This document shows positions 1-8,969 of a stretch of 23,630 bases of DNA, piece after piece. The position numbers and the translations under genes were made by a program. The number at the start of each line of letters is the position of its first letter. Position 1 is the stretch's first letter. Source of the DNA: a virus; IMG/VR virus record IMGVR_UViG_3300033146_003133, positions 1 to 23,630 of that record; one strand, 5' to 3'. The notes under the pieces were generated by a model. The model was not told where the DNA came from and did no database searches. It worked only from the letters and a program-made list of their open reading frames with translations.

Positions 1-308
1 ATTACATTAAAGTCAAAAGGCACATTATGTAATATGTAATAAGCTTTAGGGTAAGTTGTGTTTAACAACCTCATATTCGCGTCCCAATGTTGCCACATAA
101 TTAATTCTACATGTACACCATTATATACTTGTAGTACAACACCTTTAGGTGTTATATATGGCCGTTCTTTATCGATAAGGTGTGTCTCCGTATCGATAGC
201 AATGTATTCACTTTTTTCTCCCAAAAAAGGTAATACTTTTAAGTCAGGTGTCCATAGAAATACCTCTGCCTCCAAATCACCTACCTTTATTTTCGTTATT
301 GCTTTCAT
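1..308 (-). CDS. DEDD-family 3'-5' exonuclease / DNA polymerase I N-terminus (partial)
   Basis: The reading frame starts with ATG at 308 and stays open to the left edge, so only the first ~102 residues are visible. An AGGAG ribosome site lies eight bases upstream of the ATG. The visible part matches the 3'-5' exonuclease fold of family A DNA polymerases. A beta strand ends in D39-T-E41 (Exo I, metal-binding Asp and Glu), and HNVPFDF at 94-100 fits Exo II with its Asp at 99. The likely job is proofreading or 3' end trimming during phage DNA synthesis. It is the last visible gene of the replication operon, after primase and a DUF3820-like protein, which favours a full DNA polymerase I. A stand-alone exonuclease cannot be excluded because the polymerase domain would lie outside the window. 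Exonuclease family: fairly sure; full polymerase: inference. Confidence 0.75.
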   Translation of the reverse strand, partial: MKAITKIKVGDLEAEVFLWTPDLKVLPFLGEKSEYIAIDTETHLIDKERPYITPKGVVLQVYNGVHVELIMWQHWDANMRLLNTTYPKAYYILHNVPFDFNV

Positions 309-412
309 TCTTTGTTCTCCTTTTCATATAAGTTTAAAAAAGCTTGTCTTTTTTCCACACACACAATTTATGTTTACTAAAATCGAACATAATTAAACCT
401 TTTTATATTGTA

Positions 413-739
413 TTAAAATTGATTAGGTACTTCCATGTATATACCTGATTCCATTATCTCGGCTATATCTCTGTTATACTTACGACGACCTGTGGTATAT
501 TTATCGGTAATAGCTCTACTATGACTATACCACCTTGTATTGTCCTTCTCTTCTTGTCTCTTATCCTCTTCCTTTCTTTTAGTTTCTAGTAAAGAGACAT
601 CGACCGAACAAAAAGGAACATTTGTATCAACCCACTTTAAATACCCGTATTGTAGGTTAGATGCTTTTATTCCTTTGTGTTTACCGAATTTCAATATAGT
701 GTCTTTTTTTAACACTTGGTTACTCTTTGCTTGGTGCAT
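413..739 (-). CDS. Small DUF3820-like protein
   Basis: A 108-residue protein with an AAAGGAG site seven bases before its ATG. Residues ~15-42 carry FGKHKG, then a Tyr-Leu-x-Trp-Val step, and then an Asn. This arrangement is seen in DUF3820, a short basic domain found alone in phages and fused to some exonucleases. The second half is very charged (Lys, Glu, Arg) and probably helical or disordered. It lies directly after the primase and just before the exonuclease/polymerase gene, so a supporting role in DNA processing is plausible. That role is inferred from position only. The domain match is by eye and moderate. Confidence 0.6.
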   Translation of the reverse strand: MHQAKSNQVLKKDTILKFGKHKGIKASNLQYGYLKWVDTNVPFCSVDVSLLETKRKEEDKRQEEKDNTRWYSHSRAITDKYTTGRRKYNRDIAEIMESGIYMEVPNQF

Positions 740-740
740 T

Positions 741-1748
741 TTAAATCTCCTTTATTTTTCTATGTATTTCTTCTCTTGTATAAGAAGCTGGGTCCATACC
801 TTTTTCCATTTTTAAAATAAAAACGCCCTGTTTAAAATATTGGGCCGCTTGCCATTTATCTACTAACTCTTGTGTTTTATCTAAAGCGTCTGCATCTAAA
901 GCTAATATAACTTTACCATTTCTCCAGAAAGTTCTTATCATCTTAGCTTGACGTTTACTAACACTTTTACCAAAAATACATACAGCATTAGCGCCTATTC
1001 TATGTGTGTCTGTTATACCTTCTGTGATAACACACATATTATATAATCTAGCTTTATCCATGTTATATAAATAAGATGCTTTCTTACACCCGCTTCTAGG
1101 GAACATATATTTAGGTACACCATACTCTTTATAGTCTTCTCCTATAAATCTAGCTTGCCAACTAACTAACTCACTATTTTGGTATATAGGAAAAACTATA
1201 TGAGGATGACGAAAGACCGTTATATCTTCAGAGTAAATAGCTCCCCAATGAACGCCTAATTCATCAGGGTCGAAGCCTCTACTAAGAGCGTATTTAATTC
1301 CTTCCGCAGAATGTACCTTATCCCAAAGGGGTGTACCTGCAGGCATTGTGGGTTTCACAATTACCGCCTCGTCGGTAGTTCTTTTTTCTGCTTTAACTTT
1401 TATTGCTACTGTATTATTTAAATCTTTCCAGAACTTTTTTTTCTTCTTTTCGTCCTTTTCAAATTCACATCTATAACACATAACATGTCTACAAAAAAAC
1501 GTAGGAGGCCCTTCAATGTCTAGTTGACTGCCAGAGCAATAAGGAATCCAACACTTGTCAGGCTTGCCACAAAAAGGGCATTTAAAATAATATCTTTCAC
1601 CGCCAGTTACCTCTCTTATCCATCTTGTTTTATGTTTTTCACTATATTGAACATACGGTAAAGTATATTCAACAACCTCTCCTTCATTTGCTATATGGAC
1701 CTCACCATACAAGGCTTTTAGTTTGTTATATAAGATATCGTTCTTCAT
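741..1748 (-). CDS. DNA primase, zinc-finger plus TOPRIM type
   Basis: A 335-residue DnaG-type primase that makes RNA primers for phage replication. The N-terminal zinc region has CPFC at 57-60 and further cysteines at 86, 91 and 94, as in primase zinc-binding domains that read the template. The TOPRIM catalytic core shows E243-x-G (ITEGITD) and the D285-x-D287 pair (LALDADALD), followed by a MDPASY segment near 318. The frame could extend upstream to 1901, but the start at 1748 is chosen because it begins just after the helicase stop and avoids a long overlap; the extra N-terminal residues look like out-of-frame helicase sequence. It directly follows the DnaB-like helicase gene, so the two form a primosome pair. 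The length is short for bacterial DnaG and typical for phage primases lacking a helicase-interacting tail. Confidence 0.9.
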   Translation of the reverse strand: MKNDILYNKLKALYGEVHIANEGEVVEYTLPYVQYSEKHKTRWIREVTGGERYYFKCPFCGKPDKCWIPYCSGSQLDIEGPPTFFCRHVMCYRCEFEKDEKKKKKFWKDLNNTVAIKVKAEKRTTDEAVIVKPTMPAGTPLWDKVHSAEGIKYALSRGFDPDELGVHWGAIYSEDITVFRHPHIVFPIYQNSELVSWQARFIGEDYKEYGVPKYMFPRSGCKKASYLYNMDKARLYNMCVITEGITDTHRIGANAVCIFGKSVSKRQAKMIRTFWRNGKVILALDADALDKTQELVDKWQAAQYFKQGVFILKMEKGMDPASYTREEIHRKIKEI

Positions 1749-1752
1749 ACGC

Positions 1753-3198
1753 CTAACCCATATACATACTACTGAAACCATCAGTTGTATCCTCTTGCAC
1801 ATATTCTTCTGAAGGAACTCTAGCATTTTTTTCCATAAAGTTACCGTGTCTATCCAGTATATAATCATCCTGTGCATTTTCAAATCTAGCGAACTCCCCA
1901 TTAAGTTTAACTAACAACTCTTGTGGTGCACCTCTTCTTGCTTTATCTGTAAGCATCCAAGCTATATTATTTACTTTGTTTCTGTTACCTATTAAAACAA
2001 CATCATCGCATAAATAACCTAAGCTTTTTATTTCCATTGCGTCTGTAACAACGGGCTTATATTTAGAAGAGGCTCTTGCTACTTGTGTGTTAAGCTGATG
2101 AAAGATAATAAAAGAAACATCTTTATCTTTAGCTAATTGGTTAAGGTCGTCTATAAATACACCAGCATAATTTCTAACATATTCACTTGTAAGTGGTATA
2201 CTATTAGCCGTTAAGTATCTACGTAGCATAGGTAAAAACCAATCAATTATAATGACTTTAGGCATAATTGATGCTTCCTGCATTCTTTGTATTAATTGTT
2301 TTATATCGTCTACACCACCTGTACCTTTCAACCCTTTAGACATATCTTCTACATGAATATATTCACCGAACATTTCTTTCTGTACTTTATATTTAGCTTG
2401 TACAGCTTGAGGCCATTCCTTTACTTGTTTAGACCTTAAAATGTTTACAGATGTATCTAGCATATTACTACAGATTCTTTCTGTTACATCACCTTGAGTA
2501 GGCTGCTCGTAGGTGCATAATAAACAATGCTGTTTACGTCTAGCTTTGTTTGTTAATATCTGAGAAGATAGCGTAGTCTTACCTCCGCCTGTTGGTGCCA
2601 TAACTAATGTTACTGTTCTTAATAAAATACCACCGCCTGTTACGATATCAAAAGGCATTGCACCTGTTGGCTCTCTAGGTGTATTCTCTACGAATCTATC
2701 CACATCCATAAAAGGTGTATCAGGTAAACTTTTATCCTCTTCTAATGAATCAATAATGTCATTTTTAACATCATTTATTAAAGAGGAAACAGCCTCTGTG
2801 CTGGATACTGCAGATAATTTTGCTTGTATTATTAATCTAGATACTTGCATTAATCTGTCTTTTATAATTGCATCACATTGAGGTTTAGTTTTCCTTAAAT
2901 TCTTTTTATCAATATCAAAAAATTCATCTAACAGCGAATGGGCTTTCGCCATATCTTTAGCGTTAACATAATCCTCCCTACGTTCTAGAATGATATTACA
3001 AGTAAGTCTTGCTACAGTTCCTTTATTATTTAGGTGTACTTCTTTACATACCTCCCATAATAAATACTCAACCGTGTCCATATCTTCTTCGAAGAAGGTG
3101 TGTTTTTCCCATTTCTTTTCACTTTGTATGAGCGCGGCTCTTAACTCTTTATCTCTTATTAAGTGAAATAACACTAGTATTTTTTCTGTGTTTTTCAT
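1753..3198 (-). CDS. Replicative DNA helicase, DnaB/RecA-fold
   Basis: A 481-residue hexameric-helicase type protein that would unwind DNA ahead of the phage replisome. The N-terminal ~180 residues are mostly helical with no motif I recognise and would correspond to the N-domain. The RecA-fold core has Walker A APTGGGKTT at 201-209, a downstream Glu in CTYEQP, a Walker B strand ending VIIIDW, and FIIFHQLNTQ, the sensor strand seen in DnaB and T4 gp41-type helicases. The start at 3198 is preferred over 3267 because an AAGGAG site sits eight bases before it and it clears the upstream gene. The primase gene follows after four bases, which suggests co-translation. Family assignment is confident. 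Confidence 0.9.
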   Translation of the reverse strand: MKNTEKILVLFHLIRDKELRAALIQSEKKWEKHTFFEEDMDTVEYLLWEVCKEVHLNNKGTVARLTCNIILERREDYVNAKDMAKAHSLLDEFFDIDKKNLRKTKPQCDAIIKDRLMQVSRLIIQAKLSAVSSTEAVSSLINDVKNDIIDSLEEDKSLPDTPFMDVDRFVENTPREPTGAMPFDIVTGGGILLRTVTLVMAPTGGGKTTLSSQILTNKARRKQHCLLCTYEQPTQGDVTERICSNMLDTSVNILRSKQVKEWPQAVQAKYKVQKEMFGEYIHVEDMSKGLKGTGGVDDIKQLIQRMQEASIMPKVIIIDWFLPMLRRYLTANSIPLTSEYVRNYAGVFIDDLNQLAKDKDVSFIIFHQLNTQVARASSKYKPVVTDAMEIKSLGYLCDDVVLIGNRNKVNNIAWMLTDKARRGAPQELLVKLNGEFARFENAQDDYILDRHGNFMEKNARVPSEEYVQEDTTDGFSSMYMG

Positions 3199-3199
3199 A

Positions 3200-3712
3200 C
3201 TATAACTCCTTCTTGTTCTTAACGGGTAAATACTCAGCAAGGATAGGCACTTTAGAATAAGCCTCAATATAATGAGGTTCTTCTCTTATTTGTTGTATGG
3301 CTTTAGATAGATACTCATCTGCATCTACCATACCTAAATATTTGCCCATTAAATACATGAGTAATGGCCCTACTTTATGCTCTAGTCTTTTATATTCAGT
3401 TAGAGGGTTCATTGCTGAGGACATAGTAGCATTGAACGTGTCTAACTCCAAACCCGCATGTATACGGGTGGTGTCCTTTCTGTTATGTCTAAACTGAATG
3501 AATTCCTCCCAAATAACATCTGACATAATAACATTATCTAGCATCATCTTTGTAGGATCTTTGCGTTTTTTCATAAAGACCCAAAAAGTTTCAACTGACT
3601 CATCATATTCTTTCAGTTTAGATATAAGATAAGTGCAGGCAGATGAAGATAAACGGGACACATCCCTTCCTACATATCTTCTCGCTTTTTTCTTAAAATC
3701 ATCTAAAGTCAT
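3200..3712 (-). CDS. Unrecognised protein between two helicase genes
   Basis: A 170-residue protein I cannot assign. It is mainly helical, rich in Lys, Arg, Glu and Met, and has no signal peptide, membrane segment or cysteine cluster. Its stop lies one base upstream of the DnaB-like helicase start, and its own AAGGA site overlaps the end of the UvsW-like helicase gene, so it is firmly within the operon. In many phages the gene before the replicative helicase encodes a loader or a helicase-associated factor of similar size (the T4 gp59 role, for example). That is a positional inference only; I see no sequence motif for it. Confidence 0.75.
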   Translation of the reverse strand: MTLDDFKKKARRYVGRDVSRLSSSACTYLISKLKEYDESVETFWVFMKKRKDPTKMMLDNVIMSDVIWEEFIQFRHNRKDTTRIHAGLELDTFNATMSSAMNPLTEYKRLEHKVGPLLMYLMGKYLGMVDADEYLSKAIQQIREEPHYIEAYSKVPILAEYLPVKNKKEL

Positions 3713-3718
3713 TTTTTT

Positions 3719-5125
3719 TTATCCTTTTCTTATTATGTTCCAGCCGTTTTTTCTATAATGGGCTAGTCTTTTATTAAACCTACCTATACCCCATTTACAA
3801 TAACTATCCATAAAATCTAATAGAATAGCTTTACCTTTCCCTTCCGCTATTCTTGATAAACGTCCAGGTATTTGGGAACTTAAAATAGGACTAGGACCAC
3901 CGTCTGCACGACATAACACGCTAAGTTTTGAAAAATCCACACCTTGTTTCCACACAAGTGTTGCTATAACTTTTTTTAACTTGCCTTCTTTAAAATCATC
4001 GTAAATTCTATTACGTTCTTTATTTGTCATACAGTTATCAGTAGTAAAGCCCCTTCTTTTATATTCTTCATAATCCTTCTTATTAGAAGTTCCATAAACA
4101 CAAGTGTACTCTGGTAATAGTTTTTTAAGGTGCATTGCGTGCTCTAATGTATCAACCATTATTAGTACTTGTTCCTCATCTGAAAACTGTCGTACAGCTT
4201 TTTTTATGGCTTCGTTTCTATTACGATGTCTCCATATGAAATTACGTTTTTTAGATACCATATTTTGATATTGATGATCTTTGCCTTCAACTTCATATAA
4301 CCACACTTCTATAGGAGCTGCCGTCTTAGCTGCCACTGATGTCTGATAGTCATACTCTGCTATTATATCACCAAATAAGGAATGCATAACCATTTCAGAT
4401 TTATCACTACGACCAGACGGTGTAGCTGTAAATCCAAGCATACGTGCATCTTTTACTTGCATTAAAGTCTTAGCAATAGAATTATGGCCTACAGAGTGTA
4501 CCTCATCAAATAGTAACATATCGCATCCCTCTAAGTCTGTTTTTAAAAGAGACTTGTTTGTGCAAATAGTTATTCTTTTATGTGGGCCCCCGTCTTTACC
4601 TCCGCCTATTAAAGATAATGTATCTTTATGAAAGGTGTCCTTAAAACTATCGTATAAGTTTTTAACTTCATCCCTGCCAGGGGAAGTTATAATAATCTTC
4701 AATGTAGGGTACATTAAACAAATTTGCCTTATTAAAAAACTCTTACCAAACCCCGTATTACATACAATAAGTCCTTTATCATTTTGAGCTACTGCTACTA
4801 ATACTTTGTCTTGGTTTTCTCGAAGTTTTTCTACTTTGTTAAAAGCAGGTGTAGGGAACAATTTTTTAGTGTCTCTAAAGTCAGTGTAATCATAGTCTGT
4901 TTTATTTTTATCAAACCATTTAATTACTCGCTTCAAAAGACCTGCTGGAAAATAGCCAATACCTTCTTTAACTGAGAATAATTTCTCCTTGTGTTTTACA
5001 GGTACTGTTTTATATCCTTGGACTTGGACGCTTGCTCTACTATAAGTTAATAGAGATTCAAGCGAACTAATCCAAGGTTGTAAAGAAACTAAATTCCCAG
5101 CGCGTTTAAGCTGGTACTTAGACAT
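3719..5125 (-). CDS. UvsW-like superfamily 2 DNA helicase
   Basis: A 468-residue SF2 helicase with both RecA lobes. Lobe 1 carries motif I as CNTGFGKS (122-129), motif II as DEVH (207-210) and motif III as FTATPSG (232-238). Lobe 2 has LVWKQGVDF (motif V) and motif VI around Q418-GR-R425 (QIPGRLSRI). The family moves or remodels branched DNA; in T4, UvsW unwinds R-loops and Holliday-type junctions and helps switch to recombination-dependent replication. Here it sits between the SbcCD-type nuclease genes and the replicative helicase, consistent with that role. The ATG follows directly on the upstream stop, so translation is probably coupled. The N-terminal ~100 residues are an extra domain that I do not recognise. 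Specific UvsW orthology is inferred. Confidence 0.88.
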   Translation of the reverse strand: MSKYQLKRAGNLVSLQPWISSLESLLTYSRASVQVQGYKTVPVKHKEKLFSVKEGIGYFPAGLLKRVIKWFDKNKTDYDYTDFRDTKKLFPTPAFNKVEKLRENQDKVLVAVAQNDKGLIVCNTGFGKSFLIRQICLMYPTLKIIITSPGRDEVKNLYDSFKDTFHKDTLSLIGGGKDGGPHKRITICTNKSLLKTDLEGCDMLLFDEVHSVGHNSIAKTLMQVKDARMLGFTATPSGRSDKSEMVMHSLFGDIIAEYDYQTSVAAKTAAPIEVWLYEVEGKDHQYQNMVSKKRNFIWRHRNRNEAIKKAVRQFSDEEQVLIMVDTLEHAMHLKKLLPEYTCVYGTSNKKDYEEYKRRGFTTDNCMTNKERNRIYDDFKEGKLKKVIATLVWKQGVDFSKLSVLCRADGGPSPILSSQIPGRLSRIAEGKGKAILLDFMDSYCKWGIGRFNKRLAHYRKNGWNIIRKG

Positions 5126-5644
5126 TTAACTATTAATAGCTTTTGTTATTTTATCTAACTTAAGCTGTAAATCTTTGATTATACTTTCCTTAATAGCTAA
5201 CTCCGGATCAGGTTGGCTGTTCTTCATTAAGAACGTAAAACTTCTCCTAAGTATGGTTGTCTTTTTTTCTACCTCTCTTAACATTACATCAAACTCCTCA
5301 ACTGTTTTCACTGTTTCAGGATTTCTTTTCTTCTTTTGATGTTCTGTTTTTTCTGTTTCCTTTAGCTCAGGATCTACCTTTTCTAGTTCCTCTTCAGGTT
5401 TTTTTAAGGTTGTTCCTAACACTACGGTTTCTGTTTCCATTAGTTCAGGATCTACCTTTTCCTCTTCAGGTTTTTTTAAGGTTGTTCCTAACACTACGGT
5501 TTCTGTTTCCATTAGTTCAGGATCTACCTTTTCTATTTCCTCTTCAGGTTTTTTTAAGGTTGTTCCTAACACTACGGTTTCTGTTTCCATTACTTCAGGT
5601 AGTTTTATTTCTCCACCAGGCATGTCTTTAATTAACGCTTCCAT
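5126..5644 (-). CDS. Acidic protein with three tandem 24-26-residue repeats
   Basis: A 172-residue, very charged protein of unknown function. After a short N-terminus it has three near-identical copies of METETVVLGTTLKKPEEE followed by (I/L)EKVDPEL. The middle copy lacks two residues. A Lys/Glu-rich, coiled-coil-like C-terminal half follows from ~95. The repeats are conserved at DNA level, not only at protein level, so the expansion is recent and may vary in copy number between relatives. The protein has no cysteines, signal peptide or membrane segment. A GAAGGAG site precedes the ATG. Its stop codon abuts the UvsW-like helicase start. I do not recognise a family; a flexible tether or partner-binding protein would fit the composition, but this is a guess. 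Confidence 0.8.
   Translation of the reverse strand: MEALIKDMPGGEIKLPEVMETETVVLGTTLKKPEEEIEKVDPELMETETVVLGTTLKKPEEEKVDPELMETETVVLGTTLKKPEEELEKVDPELKETEKTEHQKKKRNPETVKTVEEFDVMLREVEKKTTILRRSFTFLMKNSQPDPELAIKESIIKDLQLKLDKITKAINS
5368..5591 (-). repeat. Three tandem in-frame DNA repeats, 78 and 72 bp apart
   Basis: The plus-strand block starting CAGGATCTACCTTTT recurs at 5368, 5446 and 5518. The following ~44 bases, with a T7 run and ending GTTTCCAT, are essentially identical in each copy. Both periods are multiples of three, so the repeats encode the protein repeats of the overlapping gene without breaking its frame. The 72-bp unit lacks six bases present in the others. Near-perfect nucleotide identity suggests recent duplication by slippage or recombination. 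Confidence 0.9.
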
Positions 5645-5660
5645 TCTTTTTCTCCTTCTT

Positions 5661-5909
5661 TTACTTTATTAATAAATTAGACGATAACGTCCATTCAACA
5701 TTCTGTAAATGCTTGGGTAAAAAACTAACTTCTTTTTTACCTCTTATGTTCCTATATACATGTATAGGTTCACCGCAAGGACAATAATAATAAATTTTAT
5801 TACCTACTATAAGATGTTCTCCTATTAATTTATCTTTAGTTACATAACATTTATTATCCTTATCCCATTTAAGTATGTTTCTACATTTAGAGCATTTCGG
5901 TTTTTTCAT
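5661..5909 (-). CDS. Small zinc-ribbon protein
   Basis: An 82-residue protein with two cysteine pairs: CSKC at 6-9 and CPCG near 44-47. This is the usual spacing for a treble-clef or zinc-ribbon fold binding one zinc. The rest is basic with several aromatic residues. It starts just after the SbcC-like gene: the AAGG of its ribosome site overlaps the upstream TAA, a sign of translational coupling. Such proteins often bind nucleic acid or act as small adaptors in replication operons. The exact role cannot be told from the sequence. Confidence 0.75.
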   Translation of the reverse strand: MKKPKCSKCRNILKWDKDNKCYVTKDKLIGEHLIVGNKIYYYCPCGEPIHVYRNIRGKKEVSFLPKHLQNVEWTLSSNLLIK

Positions 5910-5913
5910 TTCC

Positions 5914-7896
5914 TTATAACTCTATATACTTAGTACACGCTTGTTTAAACTTCTCTTCATGTGTGGCTACCCATAAGATAAGTCCTCTTTCTTGCGCATA
6001 CTCTTTTAACTTTTTAATAGCATTAATCATGTTATCTATATTTTGACTATCTACATACGCTGTAGGTTCATCTAATATCAACAAGCCTAAGTCTGGTGTC
6101 ATAATTTCAGACACCGCTAACCTAAAAGCTAACGCTACTGTTTTACGTTGACCACCTGAAAGTGACCTAAACGCTTTTTCTTCTCCTTCTACTTCAAACA
6201 CCAGATCACAATCGTTATTTATATAACAATTATAAGGTATTTCTACAATATTTAAATATTTATTTAAACATTCATTTATACTAGCTAACCCTCTTTGTAT
6301 TACCAATTTAGGTAGCTGGTCTCTATGTAAATAATCTTTACATATTTGTAGTTTTTCCCTAACGTTATTATACATAACAGCAAGCTTGTCCGCCTCTTTC
6401 CATTCTTTAATTAATTCATTCGAAGCACTTACAATACCACACTTATTATTAAGTTCAACTTGCTTTTCATAAATATTTAAAGAAATTCCTTCTATAGCGT
6501 TAAGTGCCTTTTTTTGTTCACTTAACTGCTTTTTAATTGTCTTTAAATCTGTCGCACCACCTGACAACTTTTGAATATCGTCTTCTGTTTTCTCAAGCTC
6601 ATTAACTACTTGTGCTAGTTGCTGCTCTTGTTTAACAATAGAATCTAAAATCTCGTTGTCTTTAACACGCTCCTTCCAGTTAGTGGGATTAAAAATAATA
6701 ACTTCATTAGGTAAAGCAGCTTCCATTTTTTCGAGATCCTTTTGTATTTTTTCAATTGTACTTTGAACCCCTTGTAACCTGACTTCCTCTTTTCTATACT
6801 TAGATATAGCCATTCCAATTTGTTTGGTTGACTCTAATTTATCTGTATAGTCTGTCTTATCTTTAATTTTATTAGAACACACAGGACATTCAGAAGTAAC
6901 TGCACCTTGTTGCTTGAATTTATATAGCATATAATCGTTGTTAACTTTATCAGCTATTGTCTTCAAGTCACCTTTTGGTATACATTTATCTTTTACCGCT
7001 GGCTTAACTTCTGTTTTCATGCTTGCAACATACGCTTTTTTATTTTGCCATATATTATATTGCTGCTCTATACCCCATTCACTCGGCCTAATAGCTTCTA
7101 CTAAAGGTTTTTCTTTACCCTTTAGAAATTCTTTAAGTTTTTCTTCCTGTGCCTTCAACCGACTCATCTTATCTTTTAAGTTTGTGAGTAGATTACCTTC
7201 ACCTAAAGCTTTCTCTAATTTCTCGATATTGGCCTGTATCTTGTCTTTAGCTGGAGCCTGTTCTAGCGTTTGTTTTAGTAACGCTAGTCTTTTCTCAAGT
7301 GCTATTATCTCAAGCTCTAATTCTTCCTTCTGTATTGTCTTAGCACTTATCTCCGCTTTATGTGTATTGCATATAGCCACCTTAGCTATACATTTACTTA
7401 AAGCTTTTGACAGAGTGTCTGCAACTTTACAATTAAAGATGTTTAGATAGAAGTCTTGACTCACAGCGTGTGTTGCCTTAAGTGGTGTATCTAACTCCTC
7501 TTGTGCTACACAAATTACCTTGTCGTATAGATCAGGATGTACCCCCGTTATATCATGAATATATTTTTGCACAACGGATCTAGTTGTCATGCTTATCCCC
7601 CCGTCCGTGGTCTTTAGACTGGTTTTAGCATTATGTAGACTACGCTCCAATATGTACTCTTTTGTTTCATGTTCAAACAATAGAGTAACTTTCCCTTTCG
7701 TTGTTCCCCATTTCAAAACATCTTCTTTTTTATCCCCTCCTATTACTACGCCTGTTAAAACGTAATTAACAGCTGAAATAAGAGAAGATTTTCCAGAACC
7801 ATTTGCACCAAATAAACCAGTAAGGCCTTCTGTAAATTTAATACTGAAGTCACTATGGCTTTTAAAGTTTTTTAATTTTATTTCTTTAAGTTTCAT
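5914..7896 (-). CDS. SbcC/Rad50-like recombination ATPase (T4 gp46 type)
   Basis: A 660-residue SMC-type ATPase, the partner of the nuclease encoded next to it. Walker A is FGANGSGKSS (29-38). The ABC signature LSGGQRK starts at ~579 and Walker B LLILDEP is near 605-611, with a His in ATHEE that fits the H-loop. Between them lie two coiled-coil arms meeting at a zinc hook CPVC (337-340), which dimerises Rad50-type proteins through shared zinc. The length matches phage gp46-like proteins rather than the ~1000-residue bacterial SbcC. The complex resects DNA ends for recombination-dependent replication. The start codon follows the SbcD-like stop within three bases, and its GAGG site lies inside the end of that gene. 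Confidence 0.93.
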   Translation of the reverse strand: MKLKEIKLKNFKSHSDFSIKFTEGLTGLFGANGSGKSSLISAVNYVLTGVVIGGDKKEDVLKWGTTKGKVTLLFEHETKEYILERSLHNAKTSLKTTDGGISMTTRSVVQKYIHDITGVHPDLYDKVICVAQEELDTPLKATHAVSQDFYLNIFNCKVADTLSKALSKCIAKVAICNTHKAEISAKTIQKEELELEIIALEKRLALLKQTLEQAPAKDKIQANIEKLEKALGEGNLLTNLKDKMSRLKAQEEKLKEFLKGKEKPLVEAIRPSEWGIEQQYNIWQNKKAYVASMKTEVKPAVKDKCIPKGDLKTIADKVNNDYMLYKFKQQGAVTSECPVCSNKIKDKTDYTDKLESTKQIGMAISKYRKEEVRLQGVQSTIEKIQKDLEKMEAALPNEVIIFNPTNWKERVKDNEILDSIVKQEQQLAQVVNELEKTEDDIQKLSGGATDLKTIKKQLSEQKKALNAIEGISLNIYEKQVELNNKCGIVSASNELIKEWKEADKLAVMYNNVREKLQICKDYLHRDQLPKLVIQRGLASINECLNKYLNIVEIPYNCYINNDCDLVFEVEGEEKAFRSLSGGQRKTVALAFRLAVSEIMTPDLGLLILDEPTAYVDSQNIDNMINAIKKLKEYAQERGLILWVATHEEKFKQACTKYIEL

Positions 7897-7898
7897 AA

Positions 7899-8957
7899 TT
7901 AAACCTCAATGTTATTTGCTTTTAGCAATCGATCTAAATAAACATCAGCTTGTTCCGGTTTGTTTACTAAAGCTTTAAGTACACTTTTTTCAATAGTGTT
8001 ATCATCAACCACACTATCTATAGCGTCAGCTAAAGTATAAACATCGCCTAATGTTTCTAGGTTATGTGTATTTTTTAAACTGTGTACAGCTTTTATCATA
8101 ACGATCGCTTTATCCTTTACCTGGTCTCTCACTATTTCCATTTCAGCTTTGTTTTTAAAAGCTGTTTGTACTATATATACAGGTAAAAAATCAGGCTCTT
8201 TTGGTTTTTCTAATTTTTGTAATTTGTCTACTAATTCGTCTGAATAGTTTTCTATTACAAAATCTCTACCTTTCTTTATCTTCATATACTCTTCCTTTCC
8301 ATTTTTAGTATCAAAAATCCAAATACCGTGATCCTTATTTATTTCACTTATACTTCTGACGTGTGTAGCACCAGGACTATAAAAGGTAATACCGTGCTTA
8401 GTTGTTTTATCCTTGACGTGGATATCCCCTACTAACACTTTTTTTATTTTAGCTTCGCTAAAATTAGATGCTTCTACGGCATAGGCTCCTTCAAATCCTA
8501 ATAAATGTTTAAACGCTGTATGCATTACCACGTAGTCGTATTCCGTGTCTTTTAAAGCTAGTATCCTTTCTAGTAATTTGTCGTTATCATTAGTGTACTC
8601 AATACCTGTAGCATAGATATTTTCTCCTAAATGAACACGTTTATTATTTACATCTAATGCTCCTAATATCTCAAATCTAGGAATCGTTCCTGTATAATCA
8701 TGGTTACCTTGTATAGCCATTACAGTTATTCCTTTTTCTTTGAATCTGTTCATCTGTGTCCAAAAGACTTTTTCACTTTCAGCTGTTGGCGCATTATTGT
8801 CGAAAATATCACCACCTAAAATTAAAACATTAATCTCAGCTTTAATTAATTGATTAGTTGCTTGCTCTAATGCTCGATAAGCATCACCTTTTATTCCTTT
8901 CATATTTACCCATATAAAAGGGGACAGATGTAAATCTGCCATAAACGCTATTTTCAT
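7899..8957 (-). CDS. SbcD/Mre11-like nuclease (T4 gp47 type)
   Basis: A 352-residue calcineurin-fold phosphoesterase. It shows the metal-binding motifs of Mre11/SbcD in order: MADLHLS (D8, H10), GGDIFDN (Asp near 50), IQGNHD (Asn-His near 83) and later VMHTAF and VGDIHVKD, with His residues expected in the active site. With the SbcC-like partner it would cut and resect double-strand ends during phage recombination and replication. The C-terminal ~100 residues are a helical cap-like region. The start at 8957 follows a GGAAG site and a strong stem-loop. Family assignment is confident. Confidence 0.92.
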   Translation of the reverse strand: MKIAFMADLHLSPFIWVNMKGIKGDAYRALEQATNQLIKAEINVLILGGDIFDNNAPTAESEKVFWTQMNRFKEKGITVMAIQGNHDYTGTIPRFEILGALDVNNKRVHLGENIYATGIEYTNDNDKLLERILALKDTEYDYVVMHTAFKHLLGFEGAYAVEASNFSEAKIKKVLVGDIHVKDKTTKHGITFYSPGATHVRSISEINKDHGIWIFDTKNGKEEYMKIKKGRDFVIENYSDELVDKLQKLEKPKEPDFLPVYIVQTAFKNKAEMEIVRDQVKDKAIVMIKAVHSLKNTHNLETLGDVYTLADAIDSVVDDNTIEKSVLKALVNKPEQADVYLDRLLKANNIEV

Positions 8958-8969
8958 AACTTCCTTTCT

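Noticed and set aside
58-396. Plus-strand open frame at the left end
   Set aside because: It lies opposite the exonuclease/polymerase start, which has a ribosome site and catalytic motifs. The plus frame is low complexity and has no ribosome site.
5257-5631. Plus-strand Leu/Phe-rich frame opposite the acidic repeat protein
   Set aside because: It is the antisense of Glu/Lys-rich codons; the minus frame has a ribosome site and operon context.
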